A stretch of 64,000 bases of DNA from Alkalihalophilus marmarensis DSM 21297 (GCF_000474275.2 NZ_ATAE01000003.1:1-64000); one strand, 5' to 3'; shown: positions 52,061-63,028, counted from the first letter of the stretch. Notes: generated by a model from the letters alone, not told the origin. Made by a program: numbers and translations.

Positions 52061-53473
52061 GTGAAAATTCATATTGTACAAAAAGGGGATACACTTTGGA
52101 AGTTATCAAAAAAATATGGGGTTGATTTTGAACAATTAAAGGCAGCGAACACTCAGCTTTCCAATCCCGACATGATTATGCCAGGGATGAAAATTAAAAT
52201 TCCATCCAATAGTGTACCAGTAAAAAATGACACGATGGCACAAACTCAAGCGATTAAAGAGCAGCCTATGGTTCAGATGGCTCCAAAAGAAATGCCGAAA
52301 GAAATGCCGAAAGAAATGCCAAAAGAAATGCCAAAAGAAATGCCAAAGAAGGAAGCTCCTGTTACACCTGCGCCAGCGCCGCAAGTGCAAATGCAGATGC
52401 CGAAGATGGAAATGCCCAAAATGCCGCAGCCTACAGTACAGCAAAAGCCTACAACAAAAAATTATGAAACCAATATGAACGTATTCTTTTATAAGCCAGA
52501 AACTAAAGCGAAAGCAATGCCGCAAGTAAAGCAGCCGCCAAAAGCGCCAAAACCAGCCCCTAAGGCTCAAGCGCAAAAGCCGGCACCAAAACCAGCTCCA
52601 AAGGCTCAAGCACAAAAACCGGCACCGAAACCAGCGCCAAAAGCCCAAGCACAAAAGCCGGCACCAAAACCAATGCCGCAAGCGCAGCAAATAACTCAGC
52701 CTAATACAAAACCAAATGTACAGGCGAATATTAAGCCGCAGATGAAACAGCCGAATATTCAGCCCCAAATGCAGCCATCAAATGTACAGCCGAATATTCA
52801 GCCCCAAATGCAGCCATCAAATGTACAGCCGAATATCCAGCCTCAAATGCAGCCATCAAATGTACAGCCGAATATCCAGCCTCAAATGCAGCCTAATATG
52901 TACCCGCAAATGGGCCAGATGCAGCCTATGTATCAAATGCCCCAAATGATGCCTTACCAGCATCATGGATATCAAGATGGCTGCTGGCAGCCGATCAGCC
53001 CAATGATGCCTGGCTGTGCAAATTGTGGAGCAGGCTTTGGCGGGCAGCCTTATTACGAAATGCCTGAATGGGATTATAGTGAGGATTCTGCCGAGATGAT
53101 GGCTCAAGCAAATCAACCAATGATGCCAATGAATATAGGGCCTCAAGCAAATCAGTCAATGATGCCAATGAATATAGGGCCTCAAGCAAATCAGTCCATG
53201 ATGCCAATGAATATAGGGCCTCAAGCAAATCAGTCCATGATGCCAATGAATGTAGGGCCTCAAGCAAATCAACCGATGATGCCAATGAATATAGGGCCGC
53301 AATCAAACCAACCAATGCAGCCGATGGCTCAATCTAACCAACAAATGCAAATGATGGGGCAGATGAACCAGCCGATGATGTATGGTACAAATGGTCAAAT
53401 GATGTCTCAAAGTGATTATGAACAGCTCCAGCACTTAAATCAATACCGTGAAACGGACGACTACGAAGATTGA
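52061..53473 (+). CDS. safA: SafA-like LysM spore-coat assembly protein
   Basis: A 470-residue protein from GTG 52061 after GAGGAGGGAG. Residues 1-46 are one LysM domain (HIVQKGDTLWKLSKKYGVDF, NPDMIMPGMKIKIP). The rest is low-complexity repeats: (K)EMPK about six times, KPAPKAQAQ about three times, NIQPQMQPSNVQP about four times, and QANQ[SP]MMPMN[IV]GP five times, besides Met/Tyr/Cys-containing links. B. subtilis SafA recruits inner-coat proteins to the forespore and lies between niaR and coxA, as here. Confidence 0.88.
   Translation: MKIHIVQKGDTLWKLSKKYGVDFEQLKAANTQLSNPDMIMPGMKIKIPSNSVPVKNDTMAQTQAIKEQPMVQMAPKEMPKEMPKEMPKEMPKEMPKKEAPVTPAPAPQVQMQMPKMEMPKMPQPTVQQKPTTKNYETNMNVFFYKPETKAKAMPQVKQPPKAPKPAPKAQAQKPAPKPAPKAQAQKPAPKPAPKAQAQKPAPKPMPQAQQITQPNTKPNVQANIKPQMKQPNIQPQMQPSNVQPNIQPQMQPSNVQPNIQPQMQPSNVQPNIQPQMQPNMYPQMGQMQPMYQMPQMMPYQHHGYQDGCWQPISPMMPGCANCGAGFGGQPYYEMPEWDYSEDSAEMMAQANQPMMPMNIGPQANQSMMPMNIGPQANQSMMPMNIGPQANQSMMPMNVGPQANQPMMPMNIGPQSNQPMQPMAQSNQQMQMMGQMNQPMMYGTNGQMMSQSDYEQLQHLNQYRETDDYED
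52275..53330 (+). repeat. In-gene tandem repeats of safA
   Basis: Four repeat blocks in frame: 12-nt-type EMPK units (about 52288-52350), KPAPKAQAQ units (about 52540-52680), 39-nt NIQPQMQPSNVQP units (about 52750-52890) and 39-nt QANQ-MMPMNIGP units (about 53105-53310). Their near-identity at DNA level suggests recent slippage or unequal recombination. Confidence 0.88.
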
Positions 53474-53535
53474 TAAAGTTTGGATGAAAAATTGGGATTA
53501 GAGTAATGAATAAAGAATAAATAATAGTATGGAAA

Positions 53536-53581
53536 AAAGACGACTCACTCATTTATAAAATGAGAAGTCGTCCTTTTTTTG
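53536..53581 (+). terminator. Terminator after safA
   Basis: AAGACGACT-CTCATTTT pairs with AAAATGAG-AAGTCGTC, then T7. Confidence 0.92.
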
Positions 53582-53729
53582 ATTATTGAACCTTAATTAA
53601 TATGAATTTAACCGCATTAAAAACAAGGGCATACCGTTATGCTGCTAACATTTCATAAATGTCCAGTAACTAACAGATTAAAGTTCCCCTTTAAAAGCCA
53701 CATTAATTGATGAAAGGGGGAATTCAAAC

Positions 53730-54749
53730 ATGAAAAAAATCGCGATGACGGTAGCCGCTGCAACTATGATTTTAGGCAGCATGACCGCTTGTGGTACAGA
53801 TAATCAAGCAAGAACAATGAACAATAACTATCAACAAACAGGGTTTGCATCACAAGACATGAGTGGTGCATATACAAGTCAACGTTACGGTGGCCAAGGG
53901 CCTGTCACTGATATGATGACACCTGATCACCGTGGTGGCACATATGGAAGACTTGATCAGCAAGCTGGTCAAAGAACGCGTACGCATTTAAACAATTACA
54001 CGACACGCGGAGATAAAGGATTCCAGTCTGCAGGACGTGATGGTTATCGTGCAAATCAAACAAGACCAGGTATGGGACGAGCAGGTATAACTGGTAATGA
54101 CCGTCCAGGAATGGTCGATGAAGATGGACTTTTACGTGGCCATGCCAACACGCGCTATGGTACACACAATCGTCAAGGAGCAATGAACTTTGGTCAACGT
54201 GGTGCGATGACTGGTAAAGGTGTTCGTGATCACGGCATGGCTCGTCGAGGCGCAGGTACTATGGAGCATGGTGTACAACGTGGAACCAATGCTTTAGAGC
54301 GTGGGGCTGGTGCACTTGAACATGGTGCTGCTCGTGGTATGGGTGCAGTAAGACGTGGTGCGGAAAACTTAACGGGTCAACGTACCAATACAGTTAATTA
54401 CCATAAAGACTATGATGGTAAAACAGCTCAGCAATTAGCTAACCGTGTGGATGATATTGAAGGCGTAGAAGATTGTCGTGTCATTGTACATGAAAACGAC
54501 GTCGTTGTAGGTGTTCAAACGGATGCTGATAATGAAAAAATCAAACAACGCGTACAAAACGTTGTGGAAAAAAATGTAGATGGAAAAGCTGTGCGTGTAG
54601 TAACAGATAAAAACACAGTTGGACGCATTCGTACAATGGATGACCAATTACGTACAGGTGCTGCTTTTGATGAAGTAGGAGCAACATTTAATAACATGCT
54701 TCAAGACCTTGGTCGAGCAGTGCAAAGACCTTTTGAACGCTCACGTTAA
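53730..54749 (+). CDS. coxA: CoxA-like spore cortex lipoprotein (YhcN/YlaJ domain)
   Basis: A 339-residue lipoprotein: lipobox GSMTAC gives Cys 21. The middle is Gly/Arg-rich, with amphipathic units such as MEHGVQRGTNALERGAGALE and HGAARGMGAVRRGAENL. The C-terminal domain (DGKTAQQLANRVDDIEGVED, CRVIVHENDVVVGVQTDADN) is the YhcN/YlaJ fold of forespore lipoproteins. coxA (yrbB) follows safA in B. subtilis. AAAGGGGG is the RBS. Made in the forespore in its relative; function linked to cortex. Confidence 0.82.
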   Translation: MKKIAMTVAAATMILGSMTACGTDNQARTMNNNYQQTGFASQDMSGAYTSQRYGGQGPVTDMMTPDHRGGTYGRLDQQAGQRTRTHLNNYTTRGDKGFQSAGRDGYRANQTRPGMGRAGITGNDRPGMVDEDGLLRGHANTRYGTHNRQGAMNFGQRGAMTGKGVRDHGMARRGAGTMEHGVQRGTNALERGAGALEHGAARGMGAVRRGAENLTGQRTNTVNYHKDYDGKTAQQLANRVDDIEGVEDCRVIVHENDVVVGVQTDADNEKIKQRVQNVVEKNVDGKAVRVVTDKNTVGRIRTMDDQLRTGAAFDEVGATFNNMLQDLGRAVQRPFERSR

Positions 54750-54758
54750 TAAGAACCT

Positions 54759-54791
54759 AAAAGACAGAGGCTTATGCTTCTGTCTTTTTGC
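54759..54791 (+). terminator. Terminator after coxA
   Basis: AAAAGACAGA-GC pairs with GC-TCTGTCTTTT around TTAT, followed by TG. Confidence 0.88.
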
Positions 54792-54925
54792 GTGTCTTTT
54801 TTAGATGAAATGCTGTTAAGGGGAATGAAAAGGAATGATTTCGGACAGAATGTAGCTGTAATTAGAAGTAATTTGGAAAGGAAAATTTAAAACTCTAGAT
54901 CAATTGAAAGTTGGTGAACTTGGTT

Positions 54926-55498
54926 GTGAAGGTATTCCAAGTTATAAAAAAACAAAAGGGCCATACGTTGCTTATTATATTATTTTTGCTGCTCGTTTCA
55001 GGAGTAAGTGTTCTATTTAACCAAGCATTTAGTTCAGCTGAGCGGGGACAGCCAGAAAGTGATCTAGGTGAAGCGTTTGAAGTTTCAGGTCCAGCTACTA
55101 TGGATGTTACATTGCAATACATGTATTTAGACGGGGAAGTCATAGAGGAAAAGACGAAAGAAACGATTTGGTCGATGGAAGATTTTTGGGCGCAGTATGA
55201 GGATTGGACCTTGCTTAGGCAGTCTGAAGGCGGAATGGTTTTTCAAATGGAAATTGACGATATCTCTCCTGCATTAAAAATGAATGGATATTTTGGAATT
55301 ACTGAAGACGGTGTGCTATCTATATTTGAAGGGGTTCCCCAAGATGAACAAGTCATTCAATCTTTTTTTCAAGTCGATACAAAAAAACTTAAAAGCAAGC
55401 AGCATTCTGAGCTTGTCAATGGAATTCCAGTTGGGGATAAACACCATTATGAAGAAGTCTTAGAAGCATTTGCTGAATATAAGGAATCGGAGTTTTAA
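54926..55498 (+). CDS. bofC: Bypass-of-forespore protein BofC
   Basis: A 190-residue protein. No ATG lies near the N terminus; GTG 54926, eight nt after GGTGA, gives the natural start before the signal anchor KGHTLLIILFLLLVSGV. TTG 54911 is an alternative. The external part (TLQYMYLDGEVIEEKTKETI, WSMEDFWAQYEDWTLLRQS, FGITEDGVLSIFEG) fits BofC, which restrains the SpoIVB checkpoint in the forespore. It sits before ruvA as in B. subtilis. Confidence 0.88.
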   Translation: MKVFQVIKKQKGHTLLIILFLLLVSGVSVLFNQAFSSAERGQPESDLGEAFEVSGPATMDVTLQYMYLDGEVIEEKTKETIWSMEDFWAQYEDWTLLRQSEGGMVFQMEIDDISPALKMNGYFGITEDGVLSIFEGVPQDEQVIQSFFQVDTKKLKSKQHSELVNGIPVGDKHHYEEVLEAFAEYKESEF

Positions 55499-55528
55499 GC
55501 TGTCTTTTGTGAGGCAGCTTTTTTCACT
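55497..55528 (+). terminator. Terminator after bofC
   Basis: AAGCTGTC pairs with GGCAGCTT around TTTTGTGA, followed by T5. Confidence 0.82.
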
Positions 55529-55609
55529 TTCTGCTAAGGCCATTATACGAGGTCAGTGTAATATGCTAAAATAGAAATAAATGTTCGTATAATGGAGAGG
55601 AAGTTAATT

Positions 55610-56227
55610 GTGATTGATTACATAAATGGCGTATTAGTTGATATTGAAACTCAATATGTGGTGTTAGATCATCAAGGGCTGGGGTATCAAATTTATTGTC
55701 CTAACCCTTATCAATTTTCTAAACAATTAGATGAGAAGGTAAAAATATATACATATCAGCATGTTCGTGAAGATCTTATTCGTTTATTTGGGTTTGAATC
55801 CAAATCTGAGCGTGCTCTGTTTGAAAAATTGTTGAACGTATCTGGAATTGGCCCAAAAGGTGCATTAGCAATCCTTGCATCAGGACAGCCAGAACATGTA
55901 GTAAGGGCTATTGAAGAGGAAGATGAAGCGTTTCTCGTTAAATTTCCTGGAGTGGGCAAAAAGACAGCAAGACAAATCATTCTTGATCTTAAAGGGAAGC
56001 TTGATGAATTTGCTCCTAATTTATTTAATGAATCAACCGGTCTTGTATCAGAGAAAATGACGAAGGTGAATAAAGAAAATACTGAGCTGGAAGAAGCCCT
56101 TGAAGCCTTGCGTGCACTTGGATATGTAGAAAAAGAACTTAAGAAAGTACGTCCTAAGCTTGAACAAGAGGATATGGCCACGGACGCTTATATTAAAAAA
56201 GCACTTCAGTTAATGTTGAAATTTTAA
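55610..56227 (+). CDS. ruvA: Holliday junction helicase subunit RuvA
   Basis: A 205-residue protein from GTG 55610, after GGAGAGGAAG. Domain I OB fold ([20 protein letters not shown]), the two HhH motifs ([37 protein letters not shown]) and a domain III UBA-like end are present. It binds four-way DNA junctions and loads RuvB. First gene of ruvAB. Confidence 0.97.
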   Translation: MIDYINGVLVDIETQYVVLDHQGLGYQIYCPNPYQFSKQLDEKVKIYTYQHVREDLIRLFGFESKSERALFEKLLNVSGIGPKGALAILASGQPEHVVRAIEEEDEAFLVKFPGVGKKTARQIILDLKGKLDEFAPNLFNESTGLVSEKMTKVNKENTELEEALEALRALGYVEKELKKVRPKLEQEDMATDAYIKKALQLMLKF

Positions 56228-56272
56228 TGCTGAAATTCTAGGGACTTACTCATTATGAAGGAGGTGGGGAAA

Positions 56273-57274
56273 ATGGAAGAACGTATGGTTTCTGCTGAAG
56301 CGCAAGGATTAGAAGACTCCATTGATCAATCGATCAGGCCAATGGATTTAAATCAATACATTGGCCAAGAAAAAGTGAAGCAGAACTTGAAAATCTTTAT
56401 AGAAGCTGCCAAAATGCGTGAAGAATGTCTTGATCATGTTCTTTTATATGGCCCTCCTGGACTTGGAAAAACGACTCTATCTGGTATTATTGCTTCTGAA
56501 ATGGGAGTTGAGATGCGAACAACGTCTGGTCCGGCTATTGAAAGGCCAGGTGACTTAGCCGCCATTTTAACAGCACTTGAACCTGGTGATGTCTTGTTTA
56601 TTGATGAAATTCATCGGCTTAATCGAATGGTAGAGGAAGTTCTTTATCCGGCAATGGAAGATTTTTGTTTAGATATCGTAATTGGAAAGGGGCCGACAGC
56701 ACGTTCTGTGAGGCTCGATCTGCCTCCTTTTACATTGGTGGGCGCAACAACTAGAGCAGGCATGCTCTCTGCTCCCCTAAGAGATCGGTTCGGGGTAATG
56801 GCGCGTCTGGAATATTACACGGAAGCGGAATTAGCCTTTATCGTTAAACGAACGGCATCTATTTTTGAGACAGAGTTAGATGATGAAGCTGCTCTAGAAA
56901 TCGCAAGACGATCACGCGGTACACCACGTATTGCCAATAGGCTGTTAAGACGAGTCCGGGATTTTGCTCAAGTCAAAGGTGATGGGACTATTTCTGTCGA
57001 ACTTGCTGAAGATGCTCTTGAGAAATTACAAGTTGACCGTCTAGGACTTGATCATATTGACCATAAATTATTAATAGGAATGATCGAAAAATTCCGGGGT
57101 GGTCCGGTTGGTCTTGAAACAATCTCTGCCACTATTGGAGAAGAATCAGAAACAATCGAGGATGTGTATGAACCGTATTTATTGCAAATTGGTTTCCTGC
57201 AAAGAACACCTCGTGGAAGAATGGTTACACCGCTTTGTTATCAACATTTTAATCTGGAGGAGCCAAGTAGATGA
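56273..57274 (+). CDS. ruvB: Holliday junction helicase motor RuvB
   Basis: A 333-residue AAA+ ATPase from ATG 56273 after AAGGAGGTGGGG. Walker [11 protein letters not shown], Walker [11 protein letters not shown], sensor 1 [10 protein letters not shown], arginine finger region [15 protein letters not shown], and the C-terminal winged helix ([20 protein letters not shown]). It drives branch migration with RuvA. The next gene overlaps it by 4 nt. Confidence 0.98.
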   Translation: MEERMVSAEAQGLEDSIDQSIRPMDLNQYIGQEKVKQNLKIFIEAAKMREECLDHVLLYGPPGLGKTTLSGIIASEMGVEMRTTSGPAIERPGDLAAILTALEPGDVLFIDEIHRLNRMVEEVLYPAMEDFCLDIVIGKGPTARSVRLDLPPFTLVGATTRAGMLSAPLRDRFGVMARLEYYTEAELAFIVKRTASIFETELDDEAALEIARRSRGTPRIANRLLRRVRDFAQVKGDGTISVELAEDALEKLQVDRLGLDHIDHKLLIGMIEKFRGGPVGLETISATIGEESETIEDVYEPYLLQIGFLQRTPRGRMVTPLCYQHFNLEEPSR

Positions 57275-57486
57275 GTACAGCGTCTAAAGTGTTAATTGCC
57301 ATTGGAGTTCTCTGTATTATTATTGGTATTCTATGGCCGATTATTTCGAAAACACCGATTGGCCGGCTGCCTGGAGATATTTTAATTAAACGGGAGAATT
57401 CTACGTTTTACTTTCCAATTATGACTTCCATTGTGATTAGCATTGTTCTGTCATTAATTCTATTTCTTTTTGGGCGCTTTAGATAA
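57271..57486 (+). CDS. DUF2905 small membrane protein
   Basis: A 71-residue protein overlapping ruvB by 4 nt (ATGA). Two membrane segments (5-26 and 49-68) flank a conserved loop [20 protein letters not shown], the DUF2905 pattern. Function unknown; conservation next to ruvB in several Firmicutes suggests co-expression only. Confidence 0.9.
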   Translation: MSTASKVLIAIGVLCIIIGILWPIISKTPIGRLPGDILIKRENSTFYFPIMTSIVISIVLSLILFLFGRFR

Positions 57487-57622
57487 TTCTTGCTTAATAA
57501 ATAAAGGTTCGGTATTCTAGAAAAGATGCTTTTTATTGCTGTTTTAAATTAATTAGTGAATTTTAGTACTAAAATACAATATTCAAATACAAAGTTTATT
57601 CGTATGAAAAAGGTGAACCAAC

Positions 57623-58648
57623 ATGGATGTACGTGATTTTGATTTTTACTTACCTGATGAATTGATCGCACAGACGCCGCTCCTAGACCGAACGGCGTCT
57701 CGTTTGCTTGTTTTAGATAAAGATAATGGGGCAATTAAAGACGATGTATTTTCTTCGATAACGAATTATTTAAAGTCTGGTGATTGCTTGGTTTTAAACG
57801 ACACGAGAGTTCTTCCAGCTCGTTTATATGGTGTGAAGAAAGATACCGGTGCTAAAATTGAACTGCTTTTATTAAAACAATTAGAAGGCGATAAATGGGA
57901 GACGTTAGCAAAGCCCGCAAAACGTGTGAAAAAAGGAACAACCATCACGTTTGGTGAGGGGCTGTTAACAGCTACTTGTATTGAAGAAACTGACCAGGGC
58001 GGCCGTGTAGTGGAGTTGGCATATGAAGGGATTCTTCATGAGGTGCTTGATCAATTAGGCGAAATGCCGCTGCCTCCATACATTAAAGAACAGCTTGATG
58101 ACCAAGAGCGTTATCAAACGGTATTTGCGAAAAACCGCGGTTCAGCAGCAGCACCTACAGCCGGTCTGCATTTTACAGAAGACCTTTTGCAAACTCTTCA
58201 AGATAAAGGAGTACACTTGGCATTCATTACGCTGCACGTTGGACTTGGGACCTTTAGGCCGGTAAGTGTAGAAGATGTGGAATCACATGAAATGCATGCT
58301 GAGTATTATCAGATGAGTGAAGGAACTGCACGGTTATTAAACGAGGTCAAAGAAAATGGCGGTAAGGTAGTAGCGGTCGGTACCACCTCTGCTAGAACGC
58401 TTGAAACCATCATGAATGAGAACGGCACATACTGCGAAGCATCTGGATGGACATCGATTTTTATTTATCCAGGTTATAAATTTAAAGGAATTGACGGATT
58501 ACTGACGAATTTTCATTTACCAAAGTCTACACTTGTAATGCTTGTAAGTGCGCTTGCTGGTAGAGAACATATTCTACAGGCATATAACCATGCTGTTAAA
58601 GAGCGTTATCGTTTCTTCAGCTTTGGTGATGCTATGTTTATTCGTTAA
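57623..58648 (+). CDS. queA: S-adenosylmethionine:tRNA ribosyltransferase-isomerase QueA
   Basis: A 341-residue enzyme. Motifs [62 protein letters not shown]-type loop, TSARTLET and [19 protein letters not shown] match QueA. It transfers the ribosyl part of SAM to preQ1 in tRNA to form epoxyqueuosine. Start ATG 57623 has a weak RBS (AAGGTGA). tgt follows after 28 nt. Confidence 0.98.
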   Translation: MDVRDFDFYLPDELIAQTPLLDRTASRLLVLDKDNGAIKDDVFSSITNYLKSGDCLVLNDTRVLPARLYGVKKDTGAKIELLLLKQLEGDKWETLAKPAKRVKKGTTITFGEGLLTATCIEETDQGGRVVELAYEGILHEVLDQLGEMPLPPYIKEQLDDQERYQTVFAKNRGSAAAPTAGLHFTEDLLQTLQDKGVHLAFITLHVGLGTFRPVSVEDVESHEMHAEYYQMSEGTARLLNEVKENGGKVVAVGTTSARTLETIMNENGTYCEASGWTSIFIYPGYKFKGIDGLLTNFHLPKSTLVMLVSALAGREHILQAYNHAVKERYRFFSFGDAMFIR

Positions 58649-58661
58649 GTTAAACCGATAA

Positions 58662-59816
<1,155 letters not shown>

Positions 59817-59859
59817 TCATAAGCTTGTACAGTAAAGTATGGAAAGGGGGGAATTTTGA

Positions 59860-60123
59860 ATGGAAATTATCGGTACATTATTACCATTAATCCTTATGTT
59901 TGCGATTTTTTATTTCTTGCTTATCCGTCCACAACAAAAGCGTCAGAAATCAATTCGTGACATGCATGCTAACCTTCAGCGTGGTGATAAGATCATCACA
60001 ATTGGAGGGATGCACGGGGTAATCGATGCAATTGATGAGGATGTTATTATCATCCTTGTAAATGAGAACCGCAAGCTGACATTTGACCGCGCAGCAGTCC
60101 GCGAAGTAGTAAACCCAGATTGA
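59860..60123 (+). CDS. yajC: Preprotein translocase subunit YajC
   Basis: An 87-residue protein: one N-terminal membrane helix (5-22), then RPQQKRQKSIRDMHANLQRG and DKIITIGGMHGVIDAIDEDV. YajC is an accessory of SecDF. It follows tgt after 43 nt. AAAGGGGGG is the RBS. Confidence 0.96.
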   Translation: MEIIGTLLPLILMFAIFYFLLIRPQQKRQKSIRDMHANLQRGDKIITIGGMHGVIDAIDEDVIIILVNENRKLTFDRAAVREVVNPD

Positions 60124-60126
60124 TAA

Positions 60127-60375
60127 AAGAAAGGCGAAGGCGACTGGACTGTCATGCGGTAAAATAAGGGGGAGCAATTCGAAGCCGCTTTTTGGCTTCA
60201 ATTGATAACCCATTTTTACCCGCAGGACAAGGAGCCGCAGCTGGACAAAGAAAGGCGTAATGATTCGTTTAGATATGAGGGGGCTGGAGGTTTGACAAAA
60301 AGAAGCGTTTTTTGCTTCGTTTGGCAAAGTGAAGGCACAGAATATTTGAATCATGAAGCTGGACAACTAAAGACT
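60127..60375. repeat. Intergenic structured repeat, locus D (types I and II, inverted orientation)
   Basis: Boundary motif AAAGAAAGGCG stands at 60126 and 60247, 121 nt apart. Read on the minus strand, the module between is type I: TGCGGGTAAAA pairs with TTTTACCGCA and CAATTGAAGCC with GGCTTCGAATTG. Right of it (about 60258-60375) TTTGACAAAAAGAAGCG and TTGCTTCGTTTGGCAAAG resemble the type II interior of locus A. It fills the gap between yajC and the terminator at 60387. Confidence 0.82.
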
Positions 60376-60386
60376 GCACATACATA

Positions 60387-60420
60387 AGAAGCACAGCCAT
60401 TAGGCTGTGCTTCTTTCTTT
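60387..60420. terminator. Terminator between yajC/repeat and yrzE
   Basis: AGAAGCACAGCC pairs with GGCTGTGCTTCT around ATTA, followed by TTCTTT; it also ends yrzE from the minus strand. Confidence 0.9.
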
Positions 60421-60808
60421 AGTAGTTAGATGAAGAATTGCTTGAAAGATTTACTCCGATAATGCCTCCGAGTGCAGCTAGGAGCAGATATCCTCCGTGA
60501 AATGCATATTGACTTGTGGTAAACAACTCATTGTAGCCTAAAAATTGAATTAAAAATGTGAGCATTGAAAACAGGAGGGCGGTAAGCGCACCTGCCATTA
60601 ACCCTTTTGCCTTCGCTTTGGCACCAGACATAAAACCTCCGATAAACATAGAAAGAAATGCTACCCCCATAATCAACCAGCTGATCGAGTCCTCTGTATA
60701 GGAGGTAAAGGTTAAAAACAACGATGCGAGCAGGCTAAAGGATAAAGCTATGACTAATATTGCACATAATCCCCATAGGACAGCTGGGAAGAAACTTCTA
60801 GAAGCCAC
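60419..60808 (-). CDS. yrzE: TIGR04086 family membrane protein YrzE
   Basis: A 129-residue protein with four hydrophobic segments (8-30, 43-60, 68-88, 100-120). GGFMSGAKAKAKGLMAGALT between TM2 and TM3 is typical of the TIGR04086/YrzE family. B. subtilis yrzE is near yajC (yrbF). Function unknown. Confidence 0.85.
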   Translation of the reverse strand: MASRSFFPAVLWGLCAILVIALSFSLLASLFLTFTSYTEDSISWLIMGVAFLSMFIGGFMSGAKAKAKGLMAGALTALLFSMLTFLIQFLGYNELFTTSQYAFHGGYLLLAALGGIIGVNLSSNSSSNY

Positions 60809-60965
60809 TTTTTACACACTCCCCTTCATTAAAGTTTAATCTCTTTCTACAGCTTATTCGGGCTTGTATAAAATAGACATAAAACATTCAGACAGAAGAT
60901 TAAAGGACATGTTTAAATCAAGCTTGTCATAGGATGGTAGAAATGTGGACGAGAGGAGTACAAAC

Positions 60966-62255
60966 ATGGCGGTAACCTTTGCGTTAATCATTTTTATCAT
61001 CAGCTATTTCTTTATTATGACTGAAAAACTAAACCGAGCAGTTATTGCGTGTCTTGGGGGCGTGTTAATGCTTGTGTTTGGTATTTATGAAATAGAAGCT
61101 GCTTTTTTGCAGCATATCGACTGGCACACAATCACATTGTTACTCGCAATGATGATTTTAGTCTCCATAACAAGCCAAAGTGGTTTCTTTGAATATGTAG
61201 CTGTTTCAATGGCAAAATGGGTAGAAGGGAGACCGATCCCCCTATTAATTGTCATTTCCACACTGACGGCTTTTGGGTCAGCTTTTTTAAATAATGTCAC
61301 GACGGTTCTTTTAATTGTCCCGATTATTTTCACTTTAACCTCGCTTCTTAAGTTAAATGCAGTGCCGTTCTTATTATCGATTGTTATGGCTTCAAATATA
61401 GGAGGGACAGCAACATTAATAGGTGATCCTCCTAACTTAATGATTGGGCAGGCAGTAGGTCATTTAAATTTTAATGATTTTCTGATTCATCTAAGTCCGG
61501 TAGTTATTGTTATTTTTATCATCGTTATGGCGGGACTTGTGTTTTATTATCGAAAGCAGCTTTCAGTAAGGACAGAACATCAGATGAAGCTCAAAATGCT
61601 TAATCCGAGAGATTTTATTAAAGATAAAATTCTTCTATTTAAATCAGTAACGGTTCTTTTTGCCACCACATTTGCATTTATTATTCAACCAATGCTTCAT
61701 ATTGAGCTGACAAGTATTGCTATGGTTGGAGCCTTATTATTAATGTTAATCACTCAGGAAGAACTGGATGTAGAAGAGGTGTTTAAATCTGTTGAATGGG
61801 TAACGTTGTTCTTTTTTGTTGGTCTCTTTATGCTTGTTGGAGGATTAAAAGAAGTTGGATTAATTGATGAGTTTGCTAAAGCCATTATTTACTATACTGA
61901 TGGTGATTTACCAAAAACGGCTATGTTTATCTTATGGGGCTCAGGCATACTATCAGGGTTTGTGGATAATATTCCATTTGTAGCCGCTATGATCCCAGTT
62001 ATTTTAGAGTTTCAAGAATATGGTATGGCGAATCTTGATCCACTGTGGTGGGCGCTTGCATTAGGAGCTTGTTTAGGAGGAAATGCCACTATTATCGGAG
62101 CCACGGCGAATGTGATTGTGGCAGGAATGGCTCTAAAAGCAAAACAGCCGTTCAGTTATTGGGAGTTTTTAAAAGTTGGAGCGCCTATTGCGATTCTTTC
62201 GTTTGTGATATCAAGTATCTATATTTACTTACGCTATCTTATCCATTTTCAATAA
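60966..62255 (+). CDS. ArsB/NhaD-type ion transporter (SLC13-like)
   Basis: A 429-residue transporter from ATG 60966 after GAGAGGAG. About 11-12 membrane segments. The duplicated motifs FLNNVTTVLLIVPI, GGTATLIGDPPNLMIGQAVG and GGNATIIGATANVIVAGMAL place it in the ArsB/NhaD (ion transporter) superfamily. NhaD members exchange Na+ for H+; others move arsenite, citrate or dicarboxylates. Sodium exchange would suit an alkaliphile but is not shown. No arsR or arsC is nearby, which argues against an arsenic operon. Confidence 0.85.
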   Translation: MAVTFALIIFIISYFFIMTEKLNRAVIACLGGVLMLVFGIYEIEAAFLQHIDWHTITLLLAMMILVSITSQSGFFEYVAVSMAKWVEGRPIPLLIVISTLTAFGSAFLNNVTTVLLIVPIIFTLTSLLKLNAVPFLLSIVMASNIGGTATLIGDPPNLMIGQAVGHLNFNDFLIHLSPVVIVIFIIVMAGLVFYYRKQLSVRTEHQMKLKMLNPRDFIKDKILLFKSVTVLFATTFAFIIQPMLHIELTSIAMVGALLLMLITQEELDVEEVFKSVEWVTLFFFVGLFMLVGGLKEVGLIDEFAKAIIYYTDGDLPKTAMFILWGSGILSGFVDNIPFVAAMIPVILEFQEYGMANLDPLWWALALGACLGGNATIIGATANVIVAGMALKAKQPFSYWEFLKVGAPIAILSFVISSIYIYLRYLIHFQ

Positions 62256-62371
62256 ACGTATTTGATTAAATAAAGCTAAATCAGACTTACCAAAAGCTTC
62301 AATTCATCACCATTTAAAGATTGCACATACTATTTGCAGAGACTTGTTTGGTGATGAAAGGAGCGTTGACG

Positions 62372-63028
62372 ATGGATTTTGTGACAATCATTCTGCGGAC
62401 ATTTTTGGTGTATGTCATTATTCTCCTCGTCTTACGCTTGATGGGTAAGCGAGAGATTGGCCAATTATCCGTTCTTGATTTTGTTGTCTCTATCATGATT
62501 GCTGAACTAGCCGTTATTTCAATCGATAATTTTAGTTCACCAATGATTCATTCATTAATCCCTATCTTTGTCTTATCCATTATTCAAATCACCTTTGCAG
62601 TTATTTCTTTAAAAAGTGAGAAGCTGCGTGATTTCTTGGATGGGGAGCCTTCTGTCTTGATTAAAGAAGGAAAAATTGATGAACATGAAATGAGAAAACA
62701 GCGATATAACTTTGATGATTTACTGGTTCAGCTGAGGCAAAACAAAGTGGCAAAGCTTTCAGATGTGGAGTTTGCTATTCTAGAGCCATCCGGTAAGCTT
62801 TCTGTTATAGAAAAGTCAAAACAAAATGAGAATAGCGGTCCAAATATGCCATTACCGCTTATTTTAGATGGGAAAGTACAAGAAGAACATTTAGATAAGA
62901 TTAATAAAACACCTCTATGGTTGAGGCAGGAAATGCGAAAGATCGGTTATCGTGATATTAAGAAAATTTCTTATTGTGCATTAAGGGATGATCAATCTTT
63001 TTTTGTAGATGTGAAGGACGAACAATAA
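62372..63028 (+). CDS. yrbG: DUF421 membrane protein YrbG
   Basis: A 218-residue protein from ATG 62372 after AAAGGAGCG. Three hydrophobic segments (7-25, 38-55, 65-83) precede a cytoplasmic domain (FLDGEPSVLIKEGKIDEHEM, YNFDDLLVQLRQNKVAKLSD, EFAILEPSGKLSVIEK), the YetF/DUF421 layout. LMGKREIGQLSVLDFVVSIM is its signature. In B. subtilis yrbG lies near yrzE. YetF-type proteins occur in spores; role unknown. Confidence 0.9.
   Translation: MDFVTIILRTFLVYVIILLVLRLMGKREIGQLSVLDFVVSIMIAELAVISIDNFSSPMIHSLIPIFVLSIIQITFAVISLKSEKLRDFLDGEPSVLIKEGKIDEHEMRKQRYNFDDLLVQLRQNKVAKLSDVEFAILEPSGKLSVIEKSKQNENSGPNMPLPLILDGKVQEEHLDKINKTPLWLRQEMRKIGYRDIKKISYCALRDDQSFFVDVKDEQ

Noticed and set aside
52136-52768. A 210-codon minus-strand frame opposite safA
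   Set aside because: Its Arg/Leu/His/Phe-rich product is the mirror of safA Pro/Gln/Met repeats; there is no RBS and no recognisable family.
52275-53330. Regular direct repeats that could suggest a CRISPR array
   Set aside because: Repeats are in frame, without unique spacers, and code for a repetitive protein domain.
57487-57622. Possible preQ1 riboswitch before queA
   Set aside because: I looked for the short pseudoknot pattern with an A-rich tail and a GC-rich stem; the 136-nt gap is AT-rich without such a stem.
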